Source: Phylloscopus collybita
Taxonomy: Eukaryota > Chordata > Aves > Passeriformes > Phylloscopidae
Assembly (NCBI GenBank): GCA_027886175.1
Contig: JAJNNQ010000002.1
Coordinates: forward strand, 6,142,001 to 6,206,000
DNA length: 64,000 nucleotides
Reading direction: 5' to 3'
In this document: in pieces, positions 13,414 through 26,200 of the stretch
Position numbering within the stretch: the stretch's first letter is position 1
Layout: each line of letters starts with the position of its first letter
Notes under the pieces: model-generated
Told to the model about the DNA's origin: nothing
Seen by the model: the letters and a program-made list of their open reading frames with translations, nothing else
Database searches by the model: none
Program-made: the position numbers and the translations under genes

Positions 13414-13967
13414 GAGGAAAGGAGATGGTTTTTAAATTATACTCAAATGGAGAGGTGCTTAGGCACTGGGCATCAATCTTCCCAGATGTTTGAGAGCTTT
13501 GCCTGCGGAGAAACTGAGGGCAGTCAAAAACCTAAATGACTTTTAACAACCTAACCCTGCTTTTGATGCAATTGCCCAAATATCTTGCATAGATGAGCTA
13601 GTGAACCCTTCATATTACCCAAAAACTCCCCTCTGAGAGTGAGGGTGTTTCATCTCCTCATACTATGGAAGGGAAAATTATTGGCCAAACAGTGGCAGCA
13701 AAAGCCACAAAGCAGTGAGGAGGCAGGAAGATGCAGATTTGGGGATCAGCTTCACTACTGAGGGAGGTTAATGAGTTGTCCAGTTCTGAATCAAAAACTG
13801 GATCCACACCAAGGGCTCCCACCCTACATGGTTCAATTCTACCATGGAGTGACCAACTGACAGGGAGAGGGATTAGTTCAAAATCAGAAAAATTGACTAG
13901 TGCAAGCATGAAGTAGTTTGTAAAAATTAAACTTTTTTCAACCATTTCTCTCATTTGGCCTTTCCAC

Positions 13968-13999
13968 TTTTTTTTTTTTTTTTTTTTTTAATTTTTTTT
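13968..13999 (+). repeat. Poly(T) tract
   Basis: A run of 22 T, then AA, then 8 T. The orientation alone does not identify it as a retroposon tail, and no duplication was seen beside it. Confidence 0.85.
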
Positions 14000-15058
14000 C
14001 AGAAGTTGCATTTTCTGTTTTAGGCATTTTAATTCTTATTATAAGGCTTAACGTAAGTGAAAATGTAGTTGTGTTATAATTAAGAGATGTGTAAGTGTGG
14101 ATGCTATAGAATATGAGAGGCTCTTATGAAGTCCATGCTGAGCATGAACCCAAGCACAGAAGTTTCACAGACCCATCTTCTGAAATTTTCTGAGTTCAAA
14201 ATTCTTCTTGTTAAAGGACCAGGATTATATCAAGATGTCTTTCATTCTTATGGGAGATAATGACTTCTTGTCTGGATGGCAAATGTTCTTATTTGCCTTG
14301 AAAACTTCTAGGACAAATGTTAAGTACCTTCTGTAGTTTCACAAAGAAATTTGATAGAAGCATCCAGCTATTTTTTTTTCTTTTTTCTGTCTGTGCTGGG
14401 CATTTTTTGTTGTTCTAGAAGCTGATGGCAAGGTACAGGCTGTAGCACAGGGGCTCATTAGGGCCTTGGAAGATTGATTATTTTGCACTCCACGTCTTCA
14501 GCCTGCAAAGGGGATGGGCTGTGTGGTGGTGGAATTTGCACTCAGAGCACCTCCTCACGTGGCACTTGCAGCTGGACTTGGCATTGCTGGAATTGTGTCA
14601 CCAGACCCCAGGGAAAAAAAATGAAGTAGAACTGGGCTTATTCCCTGTAAAGGAATTTTTTTTTTAATGTATTTTTTACAGAAGCACGACAGAAGCAAAC
14701 AGCTTCCAACTCTTTGTCCTATTACCCAGGAGAGGTTATTCTCTCTCTCACAAGAGGAAAAAAAAAAAACCAAAATCACGAATAAATGGTGATGAAGCCA
14801 TTAAACAAAATGGAAATTAAGGGGAAAGTGGGAATGAGATGCTGTTGATGTGAATTTTAAGAGTCCTTCACAAAGGGTTATGTAAGAGAATGAACTAGAT
14901 TCTGATTATGTTTTTGAATTCATTCCAATAAAATGAGAAAAAAAAGAGCAATCCTAGGTTTGTAGTGCCCCATTACTTTGCTGTAGTTTTCCTGTACATA
15001 AGATGACTTTTTCATTTCACATTGTAAGACAATATTTCAAAAGGCAAAATAGTTTATA

Positions 15059-15059
<1 letters not shown>

Positions 15060-15110
<51 letters not shown>
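15060..15110 (+). repeat. Poly(A) tract, 51 A
   Basis: An uninterrupted run of 51 A lies between 'agtttatac' and 'gcagtgctgc'. Like the 46-A run at 5897, it is long for a genome whose main LINE lacks a poly(A) tail. No flanking duplication or recognisable retrocopy was found. Confidence 0.95.
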
Positions 15111-15111
<1 letters not shown>

Positions 15112-15487
15112 CAGTGCTGCTTCTTTGCTATTCCAATAACCCAGCTGGGCACCAAGGTGCAGTCTTAACATATTTCTTATTAAAAAGGAGAGGTCATAAA
15201 CCAATTTTTTTTTTCTCCTCCATCCTACTACTAAAAAGTAAATGAAAGTTTTGCAGTCACAGTCACAAGTCATAGCTCTAAATTATCTCACTGGGGTCCC
15301 AGGGCCATGTGGCTGCACTGACTGCCCCAGCCCCTGTCCCAGCTCTCAGACAGCTCCATGTTCCAAACACAGCTCAGCCCAAAGTGCCCTGGTGAGCTTT
15401 GGGAGGCACATGCCAGGCACATGACACCAACAGCCACCACACTGCCAGGAGCACAAATGGGGATGGAGTGAGCTTTCAGGTTTAGGA

Positions 15488-15643
15488 TATGGTTTCTGTT
15501 GGGTGGCACCTTAAAGGCCATCTTGTTCCAAACTCCTTTCCATGGGCAGGGACACCTTCCACTAGACCAAGTTACTCAGAGCCCCATCCAACCTGGTCTT
15601 GAACACCTTCAGGGACTTGGAGTACACAACCTCTAAGGGCCTT
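15488..15643 (-). mobile_element. CR1 LINE 3' end (antisense)
   Basis: The + strand reads 'accttaaaggccatcttgtt', 'catgggcagggacaccttcc', 'actagaccaagtt', 'gagccccatccaacctgg' and 'cttgaacaccttcaggga', which is the reverse complement of an avian CR1 3' region. The terminal 'tcatagaat' motif has decayed or been lost, and the 5' part is truncated near 'cacaacctctaag'. It lies in intron 1, opposite to the gene. Confidence 0.9.
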
Positions 15644-16091
15644 TTTATTCCCTGTGAACCCAAAGAAACCCTGGCAAAAGAAAGAAAATGGGGAAGAAAA
15701 AAATAAAAACAAGCCACTGGCTTTTACTTCAATTTCTCTGATTCTTTTGAACTTCTGATCAGACATATTTTAATTAATTATTCACTAGTCATTGTCCTTG
15801 ACCATATGGGGAAGGGATTAGGTGAGGTGATGAAAATTCTGCTGTTCTCCACTGCTGCCTGTCCCACCTGACAGGGAGGAGGCTGCAGCTATTGGCTTGT
15901 GAGCTGTTCCTTCAGAGAAGCCACAGCCCAGCTCAACTCAGCATATGGAAGGACAGTTTATTTCACATTTCAAAGGAGATAAAAAATAATGAGTGAAAAA
16001 GAAATGACTTCTCACACAAAGCTAAGTGTGTGTAAAAGGTGTGTCTCTGTTTTCCCATGACAAGACATAGAGAGAAAAAGTGCCTTTAGAG

Positions 16092-16094
<3 letters not shown>

Positions 16095-16123
<29 letters not shown>

Positions 16124-16182
16124 GTACATATATATATATACATAGGTATAGATATAGATATATATGTGCATATATACTTCAC
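16095..16182. repeat. Compound (TA)n-(GA)n-(TA)n microsatellite
   Basis: A (TA) run is followed by about eight GA units, then more (TA) with scattered TAGA and CATA. It is simple sequence and likely polymorphic in length. Confidence 0.9.
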
Positions 16183-18711
16183 TGCTGTAGCAGTACAAAA
16201 CAGTGAATGAATCTGTGCAAGCCAAGTTGGTTTTGGCTGGGTTTCTTTGATCCTCACTCCCTCACACTTCTTGTCCAAATTAATTTAATAAAAATGATTG
16301 CAATTTTTCTAGTACTATGGCTTATTTCCTTTTCTATGTTCAATTTTTAAGTGAAATGGTGTCTTTAACCTTGTGTTTTATCTTGGCAACTAAGAGTACC
16401 ATTGATAGATCAGTTCAACTGTAAGAGTAGGGGATAAATGGTGCACAGCAACCTCATCAGACATAAAAACTAAAGTTATGTATAGTCATATAGTCTTGCC
16501 ATTATTTACCAACAGATGAAGAATTTCTGGAAGTAGAGGTAGAAAATCCCATGATACTGTGAAGACACGGGCAGGGAAATGTGGAGTCTGATACTCAACG
16601 TGGGGGACACTCCAGGGGTGGAAAATGCCAAGAGCAAAACAACCATGGCCTCTGTTCCTCATTTGGCAATCAAGATTGGCATTCTTTGGAATGAAGATCA
16701 AATAACTGAGACTCTTTACCTCCATGATGCTCTCTGCAGAGGGAAGTTTCAGTGGTGGAAATCTGTTGAATACACAGGGGGAACAAAGCAGGTATTTATG
16801 CCAATGCCATGGAAGGAAAATAATGCAGCTGATTTATCCTGAGCTGCTCATAGGATCTGTCTGTTCCTTCACTGTGCTGAGGTATCTTTTGGCAACCAGC
16901 ACAGCAGCCAGCATAAGAGCACAGATGAGTTGTGTCACGTCCTCTCTTCATTCCGTTGACACAGAACACGCCGTAAAATCCTGCAGTCCTCAGTGCCACC
17001 TTTCAATCCCTGAGCTTGGTGACAGCAAGTGTCACTTGAGAAAAGCACAAGAGCTGTGATGGGTGATAATTTTGGGAAACATGGTGTGGGGCTGTGTCAC
17101 TTCAAAGACACGTTCTGGTTGTGGCTCGGAGAGTGAATGTCACTGTCCTGCTCTGTGTCCTCTCCTTGTAGAGAAGATGCTCTGTGTGTCTTGTGAGGGG
17201 GAGAGGAGTCCACAGTCTGCAAGTCAGATGATGGGGAGTGGAGAGCCTGTGGCAGTGCCATGAAGTTACAGGAGCTGTATTGGATCTCTTGGAAAAATAG
17301 GATTTCAGCTATTTGCTCTTCTGCCAGTCAAAATTAGTGGGAACCTGGAAACTCTTTCAGATCTTCTGGGCAGGTGCCACGAGTCCAGTGAAGCTTCACA
17401 CCTTCAGCTGCAGCAAGGCCAATGTCAGGTCTTGCTGAATGGTAATTCTGGAGTTGAGAAGCCAAACCCTGCTTTCTCTGAGGTTACAGAAGTGTGTGCA
17501 AGAGGAGGTACAGGGGCCACAGCCTGGTGAATGTGAGGAGAGCTGACAAATGGGTTTCCTAACCAAAATGACTTCATATTGCATTACTGAAAATGTTGTG
17601 CTTTGCAGGCTGGTAGAAGAGAGAGTCCTGCTTTTAATTATGACTCAACATTATTTTTCACTGATAATAGCCTTTTTGTAATCAAAGGAGGTAAAAATGA
17701 AATGTGTGTTGCTGAATTTTTTTGTGTGCACCAATGAGCAATACAATCATAATGTAGTTTTAGATTAAATTCTTTAGTTCCTTTTGTTAATTTGAGTTTG
17801 ATGGCTTTCCCTGGTGCCAGAGCATAATTTACAACAGGCAAAATTCCCTTAAATTGATTTTTAAAAATGCTCTCACATACACTACATTAACCTTTTCATT
17901 CCCTTATGGTGTGTGTCAAAGAAAAATGATCCCTGTAACTCTGCTTATTGAAGAGATACATCTGTGAAGTGTATTAATTGGTAGAGTTCCCAATCTGCTC
18001 TGAATAGATTTTTTACATGGTAAATGAGTTCCTGGCTGTGCTAATGCTCATCTGTCTTTAAAAATACCACTATTCCAGCCCCTGTCATTTACTGTCTCAC
18101 TGCTCCATGTCTGATCACTCCTGAACTCTTTTATTAGTTTTGGAGGATTTTTATCTTTTAACTTAGATCAAGTGAAGAGAGGCACCACGGCAGAGGTCCT
18201 CAGGAGTATTCTTGTGCCTGAATCCTGGTGAAGCCACAGGGAATTAAGGATCTGAGCAGCTCTGAGGACCCTGGCACGAGCATGGTGCAATGTGCAGCCC
18301 CACATCAGAGGGCTCAGACTGGGTGCTTGGTAGGGAGGTCTGTGCTGCAAGGTTCATTGCAGCATCACAAGATCAGGATGTCTTTGAGTCTTGAAAAATG
18401 AGTGAGATGGGCAGGGAGATGAAGACAGAGGACCTCTCTAACGTGTGTTTAGAGCACAAATTGATCTGAAGCTGTGCTGATCTCGGTAGGGAAATGTGAC
18501 CATGGCTCTGCCTGCTGGGTTTGATAAACCCTTCAATTTCAGAACCCAAACCCTGCCTCCTGTGAGAGTGACACGTTGAGGTGAGGTGTGGAGAAGAAAC
18601 TTTCTTGGACACTTTTTCCTTACCATCTCTGGGGTGTTTTTCCATGGGACACAATGAACCTGTCACACATAAATCACTGAGTCTGCCTGAGTGATTTTTC
18701 TCTTTTCAAAC

Positions 18712-18769
18712 CCTACAGCATGTTTATTTCAATATAATATCCTACAGCATATTTATTTCAATATAATAT
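18712..18769. repeat. 29-bp direct tandem duplication
   Basis: Two adjacent 29-bp copies (18712-18740 and 18741-18769) begin 'cctacagcat' and end 'caatataatat', differing at one base (G or A at the eleventh position). This looks like a recent local duplication in intron 1. Confidence 0.93.
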
Positions 18770-21700
18770 CCCTGCATTTTTGAATAAACTGCCTGCATGA
18801 CTCAGGAGAGGAGGTGCTTTTGTCAGTGCTCCTGAGATGGTAACATGAATTGTTCAGGTAGATTAGAAATGATAATGCATTGCTTTTACTGCTGGTGGCC
18901 CTGGTAGCAGTGACCCTCGTAAAGTGACAGAAGATCATCAAGAGGAACAAAACATTACAATCTGTGTCTCAATCAGTTTTGCTTCTTTTAATTTAATTTC
19001 TGTTTTGAGTGGAAATGTGGATGTTTCCATTTCATTCTGTAGTTTACTCACTGAATCTCAGAATTGTGTTGAATTAAGGATAACTCCTTCAAGTGAAAAT
19101 GAGCAACAAAAATGCTCTTTCTCTACAAGGAGTGACGTTGCTGTGGTGTTGTGCCACAGTTAGCACAACTCAGTATGGGAAATTTGGCATCTCTCTTTCC
19201 CAAGGAAAAATGACTTAATGTTTGTTGGTTGTGTTTCCTGTCAACCAGAAACTTTTGAAAATTAAAATAAATGGCTTTGCAAAACCTTGCAGTGTGCTGT
19301 GAGAACCCTAGCAAAAACACAGATCAATTAAAACAGACCAAGCATAAGACTGGCAAACCTTTGGAGACCTTGGAGCTGCTGTTCCTGACAGCAGCACTGG
19401 TGCTGAGCCAGCTGCTGGCATTCCATGCCAAGAACCCAAGCACCCTTCAAAGAACAGTAATTCTTCAAATCACAGTTGTCCTAAGATAGTGCTGGACAAG
19501 AGACTGGGGAAATTAAAACTTTTTTTTAAAGAAAAAACAACTTCATGAACATCAAGTCAGGATATCCATGAAGGGGTTTCTGGTTCAAGAATATCTGAGA
19601 AATGCCCCAGCAAATCCCACTGGGAGAAGTGAGACAACTCCTACCTGCTCTGGGACAGTTTCACAGCCTGTGGACTCTGCCTCCTGCCTCATCATCCAAG
19701 TGATACCCATGGGTGTCAGCACAGGTTGCTGCTAGCCAGAAAGAAATAGTCAGCATCATAAAATATTTTTAAAAAAACCTTTTGCTGTTTCTTTTGCTGT
19801 TGTGTCCCTTTCTCTTTACTGCTGTGTGGACTCAAGCAAACAATTTTCCTTAAGTGTAAGAATTACACAACTGGAGGGGAATTGGGGACTAATGCTTAGG
19901 TTTTGGGTTTGGGATGGATGCTGATGGAGTTTAGGTGCCTTTCTATGATGAAGTAGCCTGGAGGGTGGAGGGCACCAAGCACAGGTGATGTGGTTTGTCA
20001 GTGTGCACCCAGGTGAGGTTTTGGCCTGTTATAGCAGGACTGTCACGGGAATGCTGCAGAAATGTTGGTGCACAGAGTGGGCCAGGGACTGTTTTGCTAA
20101 AGAACTTGTGGTAGGGTGTGCTGCACTCCAGTATCAGAGGGTTTGGCTTTGGGGTGAGGGGAGTGTCACCCTTGGGATGAGAGAACAGATTTTGGTTTTA
20201 TTTACTGGTTTGTATGAACTTGTGAAATCAGGAATGAAATTTTCAGAGGAGATGAAGGAGACAGAGACTAAGCAAATACTCTGGGCTGTACAGACTGGGG
20301 AGAAAGCCACTTAGCTGGGAGAGAAGAGCCTCCATACTGGGTCCTACTCTCACAGCTTCTAATGTCTTTTCACCTAAAAGAATTGTGTAAAATGCAGGGC
20401 TACACTTACATGTTCTTTTCCCATTGTTTGACTCAGTTTAATTTTGTATCACAGAAGAATATTCTTTCCATAATTTTATTTAAAATCTTGGCTAAATACT
20501 GCAACATTAGAGACTTACATAGCAAAAATGACTTGATCCTAGAAACAACAGAAAATCAAAGGTAAAATTATCTCTTAAAGTTAAAATTATAAGCCTCATT
20601 TTCTTATAAATATTAGTACAATGACTAATTATGCCATTGCATTGTCTTTGAAACATCTGTGCATGAACCAATTTGTCTTTTTCAAAACTGTAAATGACTG
20701 TTGCTTAAAAATAAGTAATGTAAAATCCATTTTCTCCCCCTCCCTGCTCTTCATGGATTTCATATTCCTCTTCCCCCTGTCTCTGCAGCACACTGATCTC
20801 AAACCTTGGCTTTCTTCATAGCTCTTCCTCACATTGCTCCCAAGCAAATTATTTAGGAATTAAACTTTGCCTCATGTATTCCTTTCTGTACCATTTAAAA
20901 CAAATTATTTGTAACTAAATCATAACAAAGCCTAGGAATTTATAAAATGTAACACCGAACAAAAATTTTAATTCTGTCTTTCTACCTAGGGCGATTAAAC
21001 ACCTCATTATTTCCCTTATCACAAATTCTTTTTTGGTGTTCAGAGTGATCAATTGAATGATTTTTTTTTAAACTGAAATACAGTTTCACTAAAAATTGCA
21101 GTTGTCTTTTTACAGATGGGGGCAGAATGCCATTTTGTTAGGATTAGAGGAGACAAAAACGCTGAGAGGTTGTTTTGCCAAGCTCTGAAGATTTTCAGGA
21201 AAGCTTCATTTCCTGTTTCTTGAGATCATAATTTTTCAAGAAATAGAGTAGGGAGATGCTGTCCTGGCATGCACTGGCAACAGCACTCTTTGCAGATGCT
21301 TCCTGCACGGGTGTGAACTCTCTCAGGGCTTCTGTGTGCTGTGGCTTGGAGGAGGCTGTCAGAGCATTGTAGTGGAAAAACTGGAGCTAGGCTGTGCTGT
21401 GGCATAGAGGAGTCCTGGGGTCACTGATGGAATCTGTGGCATTTGGGCTTTTCATGGATTTGGTGAACACACAGACTCCTCTGGAATAAATCCTAAGCAT
21501 CAAATCAAGTTTTACTGGTGCTGTGGCAGATATTTCACTCCAGGAGACGATTTGTTCCCATTTTAGCAGGTGAATGTGTGTCCTTATATCAAACACTGAA
21601 ATAAAATCAAAGAAATGCTGTTGGTTTTATGGTCTCTGTCAGTATTGGGAATGGATCTTTAATAATTGCTTGAATTACAGTAGCAGCTAAGGGCCCCTGA

Positions 21701-22427
21701 GAGGATTCACAGTCCCACCATGCCAGGTGCTATAAAAACATCTGGGTTACAGCACCAGAATTAACCAAACTAATGGGGGGAAAATGAAAGAGATTAATAA
21801 AATGACATTAAATCAAGGCCAACACAGTTCTTGGCTAAAAGTATCTGTAGTCACATATGTCCTGTGCCTTACCCAGGTACAATATTGCCATCTCCTTTCT
21901 CCTGGCTGTGGTCAGAACATGACTGTGCCTTTGGCTGGAACAACTCACAGTGCAACAGGTCCAGATGGTGTTTGCAGCTTGAATTTTGTCACCTTGAGAG
22001 CAGGCTTCTGGCAGGATTTCAGAGTCCACCTTCCAGGGTTCTAGTTTATTTTGAAAGTTCCATGGATTCACTCTGTCCCTAAGCACTGGGAATAATTTGG
22101 GAATGTTTCAAATGTCAGGGGTGCTTATTTGCACACACTGTGAGGGCGTAGGAGGGTGTTGCAGTGTGGTTACTCTACTTGGGTACAAAAGTCATGTGAA
22201 ATGCCAGTCCAAAACACAGAGATGCTGAATTAATCTTTTAGTACTGCAGGGTCTGGAGGTGATCCAAAACCATTTCATCATAATGCCTATAAAAATGATG
22301 GGAAGTTATTAAATATCCATTTCTGCAATCCAGAACAGTTAGGAATTCCAGATATTACTTGTATTTAAACCTTTTTACAGATTTATTTTTCTTTTGACTT
22401 AGTAACAGCACTGGCTTTCATTTGTAG

Positions 22428-22474
22428 CTGACACAGACTGGCTTGGCTCCAGTGGAGCCAGTGATCTGTGTCAG
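22428..22474. repeat. Compact inverted repeat (hairpin)
   Basis: The 10-bp arm 'ctgacacaga' (22428-22437) pairs with 'tctgtgtcag' (22465-22474). Inside it, 'tggctcc' (22444-22450) pairs with 'ggagcca' (22454-22460) around a 3-base loop. Unpaired bases 22438-22443 and 22461-22464 form an internal loop. Function unknown. Confidence 0.75.
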
Positions 22475-23261
22475 TCAATGCTAACTGAGGATCTGGTGCC
22501 TTCTGCTCTAAACCATGGAAGAGTTGTCATCTGTTAAAGCCACACTTAGGTGTGTGGGATGCAGATGGCATTCATTTTCTCTTACTGGCTTTGTAATACA
22601 AACATGGAAGACTGAAAGCTCTACCAAAGCATAAAACATGCAAGGTTTAACTTTTCAGGGAGCTGAGTGTTACGGGTACAGCCTTTCCCTCACTCACTTT
22701 CAAACACACCATTAGTGCCCAGCCTCTGAACATTTGCCTGCCTGCACTTTGCAGATAATGGTGGGAGGAGATGGAAGCAAACAGAATGGCTTCAGGGCAT
22801 TCATAAAAGGGCCTCCCAGAAATGCAGGGCAGGAAAATGTGCTGCATTGTGTGCAGGGTAAAAGGTTTGTCTCACAGTGCTGGGGAGTAGGCAGCAAAGA
22901 TGTTCACTGTTACTTCAGTCATTGCTCCCTATTAGGAAAAGCATCAACAGAAGATGAAGAAAAACATAACATAGTTGTCTTTCATCACCACAACAGGCAG
23001 ATGGTTTTATCCCTCTTATTTCTGTTGGGGTTTTGCAGGAAAGCCCACGTACATGCCAAGCCTCATTTGTAAAAACAGAGCAAGTTTTTATTCCTCTCAC
23101 TCTGAAGTGACACCTTTAGCACCTGAACAACTGAGTTTGCTGTAGCCTCGGGCTCAGGCTCTGTGTCTGTTTGGAAACTGGTTGCTGTTCAGTATCACAC
23201 TCCAGCTGGAGCACAGCTCAGGGTGGTCTGCAGCAGGAGAGGGGAGGGAGGCAAGTAGAGA

Positions 23262-23290
23262 GGAGAAGGAAAGGAAAGGAAAGAAAATAA
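23262..23290 (+). repeat. Short (GGAAA)-type purine repeat
   Basis: A few GGAAA units grade into A-rich sequence. Minor simple repeat in intron 1. Confidence 0.7.
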
Positions 23291-26200
23291 ATAAAATATC
23301 CCCAAGCAAAAGTAACTCAGCTTGACTTCAGAGGTGAGAGTGATGCAGTTACATAGGTATTATTTTCTATCTGTGTTATGATACTTCCTAAATTCTGTAG
23401 TGACTGAGGCTTCCTCTGTGCCAAGCAGGGTATCAAAGATGATTCCTGCCCACAAAGAACCTCCATCCTAGGTTTAAGGCAGAGGAGCAGTGGAGGATCC
23501 AGGCAGGAGGATTATGATGAGACAGTGGTGCAGTATCAATCAGCAGAATAACCAGGAATGTCAGTGAACCTCCTGCTGTAACCACTGCAATTCATCTAGT
23601 TTACTGCCATTATCATCGCAATTAGTGTTTCTTCTTTTGCAGCATAAGGTTAATAATCTAATAACTGTATGGGTTACCCACTCCTCAGCTCATTTGTTGT
23701 ACTATTCAGCAGGTGTAATTTGCTGCAATTTTGTGTTATAAAGAACTAATTAGCAGCAACATTATTTTTTCCACTGAACTTCACTAGAGTTTTTGTCTTG
23801 GACAGCAGTGCTCCCATACTTTTTTATTCTGTGCCATGTTCTGGACTTGGGAAGCTGAGTTGTCAGAGGCACCACACTCACCCACTTTTCATCAGGCAGA
23901 AGTCTTAATTCAGAAGTAGGTTGCATGAGTGAAAGGTATAATACACATTTTTCAATTACAAGTGTTAACAAGCTTGTTAGAAGAATTTTTTTCTTTGCTA
24001 TGCGTGTAAGTGTAATATTTAAGGTCAAAAAATGGAAATCAATCAAAAAGAAGCAAGAAACAGAGCTTGTAAGCGTAGCAAATATGGAAATTACAAAATT
24101 ACTGCTATAAAACCCCATCCTGCCACCTCTGAGGCCAACAAAACATTTTGCACCTGCTTTTATTTCATACCATTAATTTCTTGGATTTTCTTTTGTTTTT
24201 TGCTTCAGATTTACACCAGTGTAACTGAGTCCAGAGCTCAGTCTCCTTGGCCCAGTGTCACCTGCTTCTGCAAGGAACCTCTAAATACAGCACCTGTATC
24301 TGGAATGTATATATTTCATACAACACACCTGGGATTTATTGTTATTGCACAAAAGTGGCAGCTCTATGTTGAAAAAGACTAAGAGGCCAACCATGGCTAT
24401 CTCACTGCTGATACTTCAAAGATCTTGGTCCAGGATGTATAAGCTTTTTTAAATAATACCTATACTTGACAAGTGATGTCTATATTGTCCTTCAGCCATA
24501 TAGACACAGTTATTAAAAAAGAAAAAAAAAAAGAAGTTGTGCTTGATGAGTTGTTTTAAGAAGCTCTTATATTATTGCAATATGACCACTGTGCTGGCAG
24601 GCTTTTGGCAGGTTTCAAATAAACATGCCAGAAATAATTTTGTTGACAGCATCTTGGGTTGGAGCACATCCAGCCTTCATCCATAACATGTCAACACAGT
24701 GATTCTTTCACAGGCAAGAAAATATGTCACTGCAGATCTGTATTTTAGAGTCTTGAAATACTGTAGATGTCTAGATTATTGGCTCCAAAATCAACTTCAC
24801 AGGTGGCTAGCAACGTTTTTCAATCACAAATGAAGATGTAAATGATAGCATTTGCAGTTTTTAATATGCAGCATCAATGAAGTGTCCTTATGTAAAAAAC
24901 CTGTGGAAACATCTGGCTTACTTTCCAAATCCAAAAGCAATTTAGTTTTCATGTAATAGGAAGAAGGAGGTGAAAAACAAGCAGCAAAGGAAAAGAAGAA
25001 GAAAACCAGGCTGAGGGGCTTTAGCTTGCTTGCAGAGGTTGTGAGAATGTTGTGTTAGTGCTTCATGTAAGGCAGAGAGGAGGTGGTTCCTACTGATGAG
25101 TGACTTCAATGTTTTCTTTCACGTTCTTTTCATCAGAGCAGAAACCGTAGGTGCTCGGTTTATTTCCCTTTGTGTCACATGTTCAGATTTCAGCATGAAA
25201 CTCAATTGTGGTGTCTTTAGAATTAGCACAAAGGGCATCTGCTTGCTGGTGGGTTTAGATCTCCATGTTTATCTCTGCAAGCTGGGTCTTTCAGGAACAG
25301 TCAAATTCCAGCTTTGAGCTCTGTGCTGGAAACACACCCCTTGGACTGCCACTTCAAGAACATCATTTCTGTGCTTGAATCAGCACCTGCCAAGGGCTGG
25401 ATTCAACACCTTCCTGGCTTCAGTCCCAAGTGCAGAGGCTCCCCTGAGCAGTGTGAACAGGCAGCTGATGCCTGCTGGAGGGAAATCCCAGTGAAGGGTG
25501 GGGGTTTGCTGCCAAGGGCAGGGGGTGTCAGAGGCTGGTGGGGCTGTAATCCCCTGGAGGTAAAAGGTGGTCACAGTGACACAGTCACATCCCTCTGGAA
25601 TTAACAGAAATACAGGCAGCAGTAACCTGAGGTGGCAGTGCTCTCATGAATATGGTGTGATGTGTCTGCAGTTTTGCTGTAAGTGATTCTATCAAAAGAG
25701 ACTTCAAATGACTGAGAACAAAAGAGCAGCTTCCCAAACCTGTGCTGAATAAAGCTGTTTGTCTTTCTTTGAAAAGTCATTTATCTCTCCTTGCTTTTTA
25801 CCAGGGGAAATTTCCTGATGGAATATTGAAAAGAAAGTGAAAATCTTCTTTTCTACTTCCTTGCAGTGTATTAAACCTCAATATTTTGCTTATGAATAGT
25901 TTTCCTCCTCTTGATACACTAGAAATTCACAGTCTTTTTTTTGGCTGAGATTTTGCTCAAATATTGATTGAATGCCTGGAGAATTAATGGGATTGACTTG
26001 ATAATGGATTCAGTGCAAGTACAGCTGTCCTGAACCCTCGAGTATGTGTGTGCATTTCTATCACACTGGGACTCATGGATGGGGAAATCGCACTTAATGC
26101 AAGGTGTTATTAAGCTCTTGAACTACGTCTGGCTTTGTAGATGTTTTTCCAGTCCATGAGCTAATTTCTTTCTTTAATTTTAAAACTTCTGACCATTTTT

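Noticed and set aside
21785..21882. Possible alternative first exon: an ATG frame followed by a cag|gtaca donor-like site
   Set aside because: The encoded text does not match any DPP6 N-terminus I can recall, and a donor-like word this short is common by chance.
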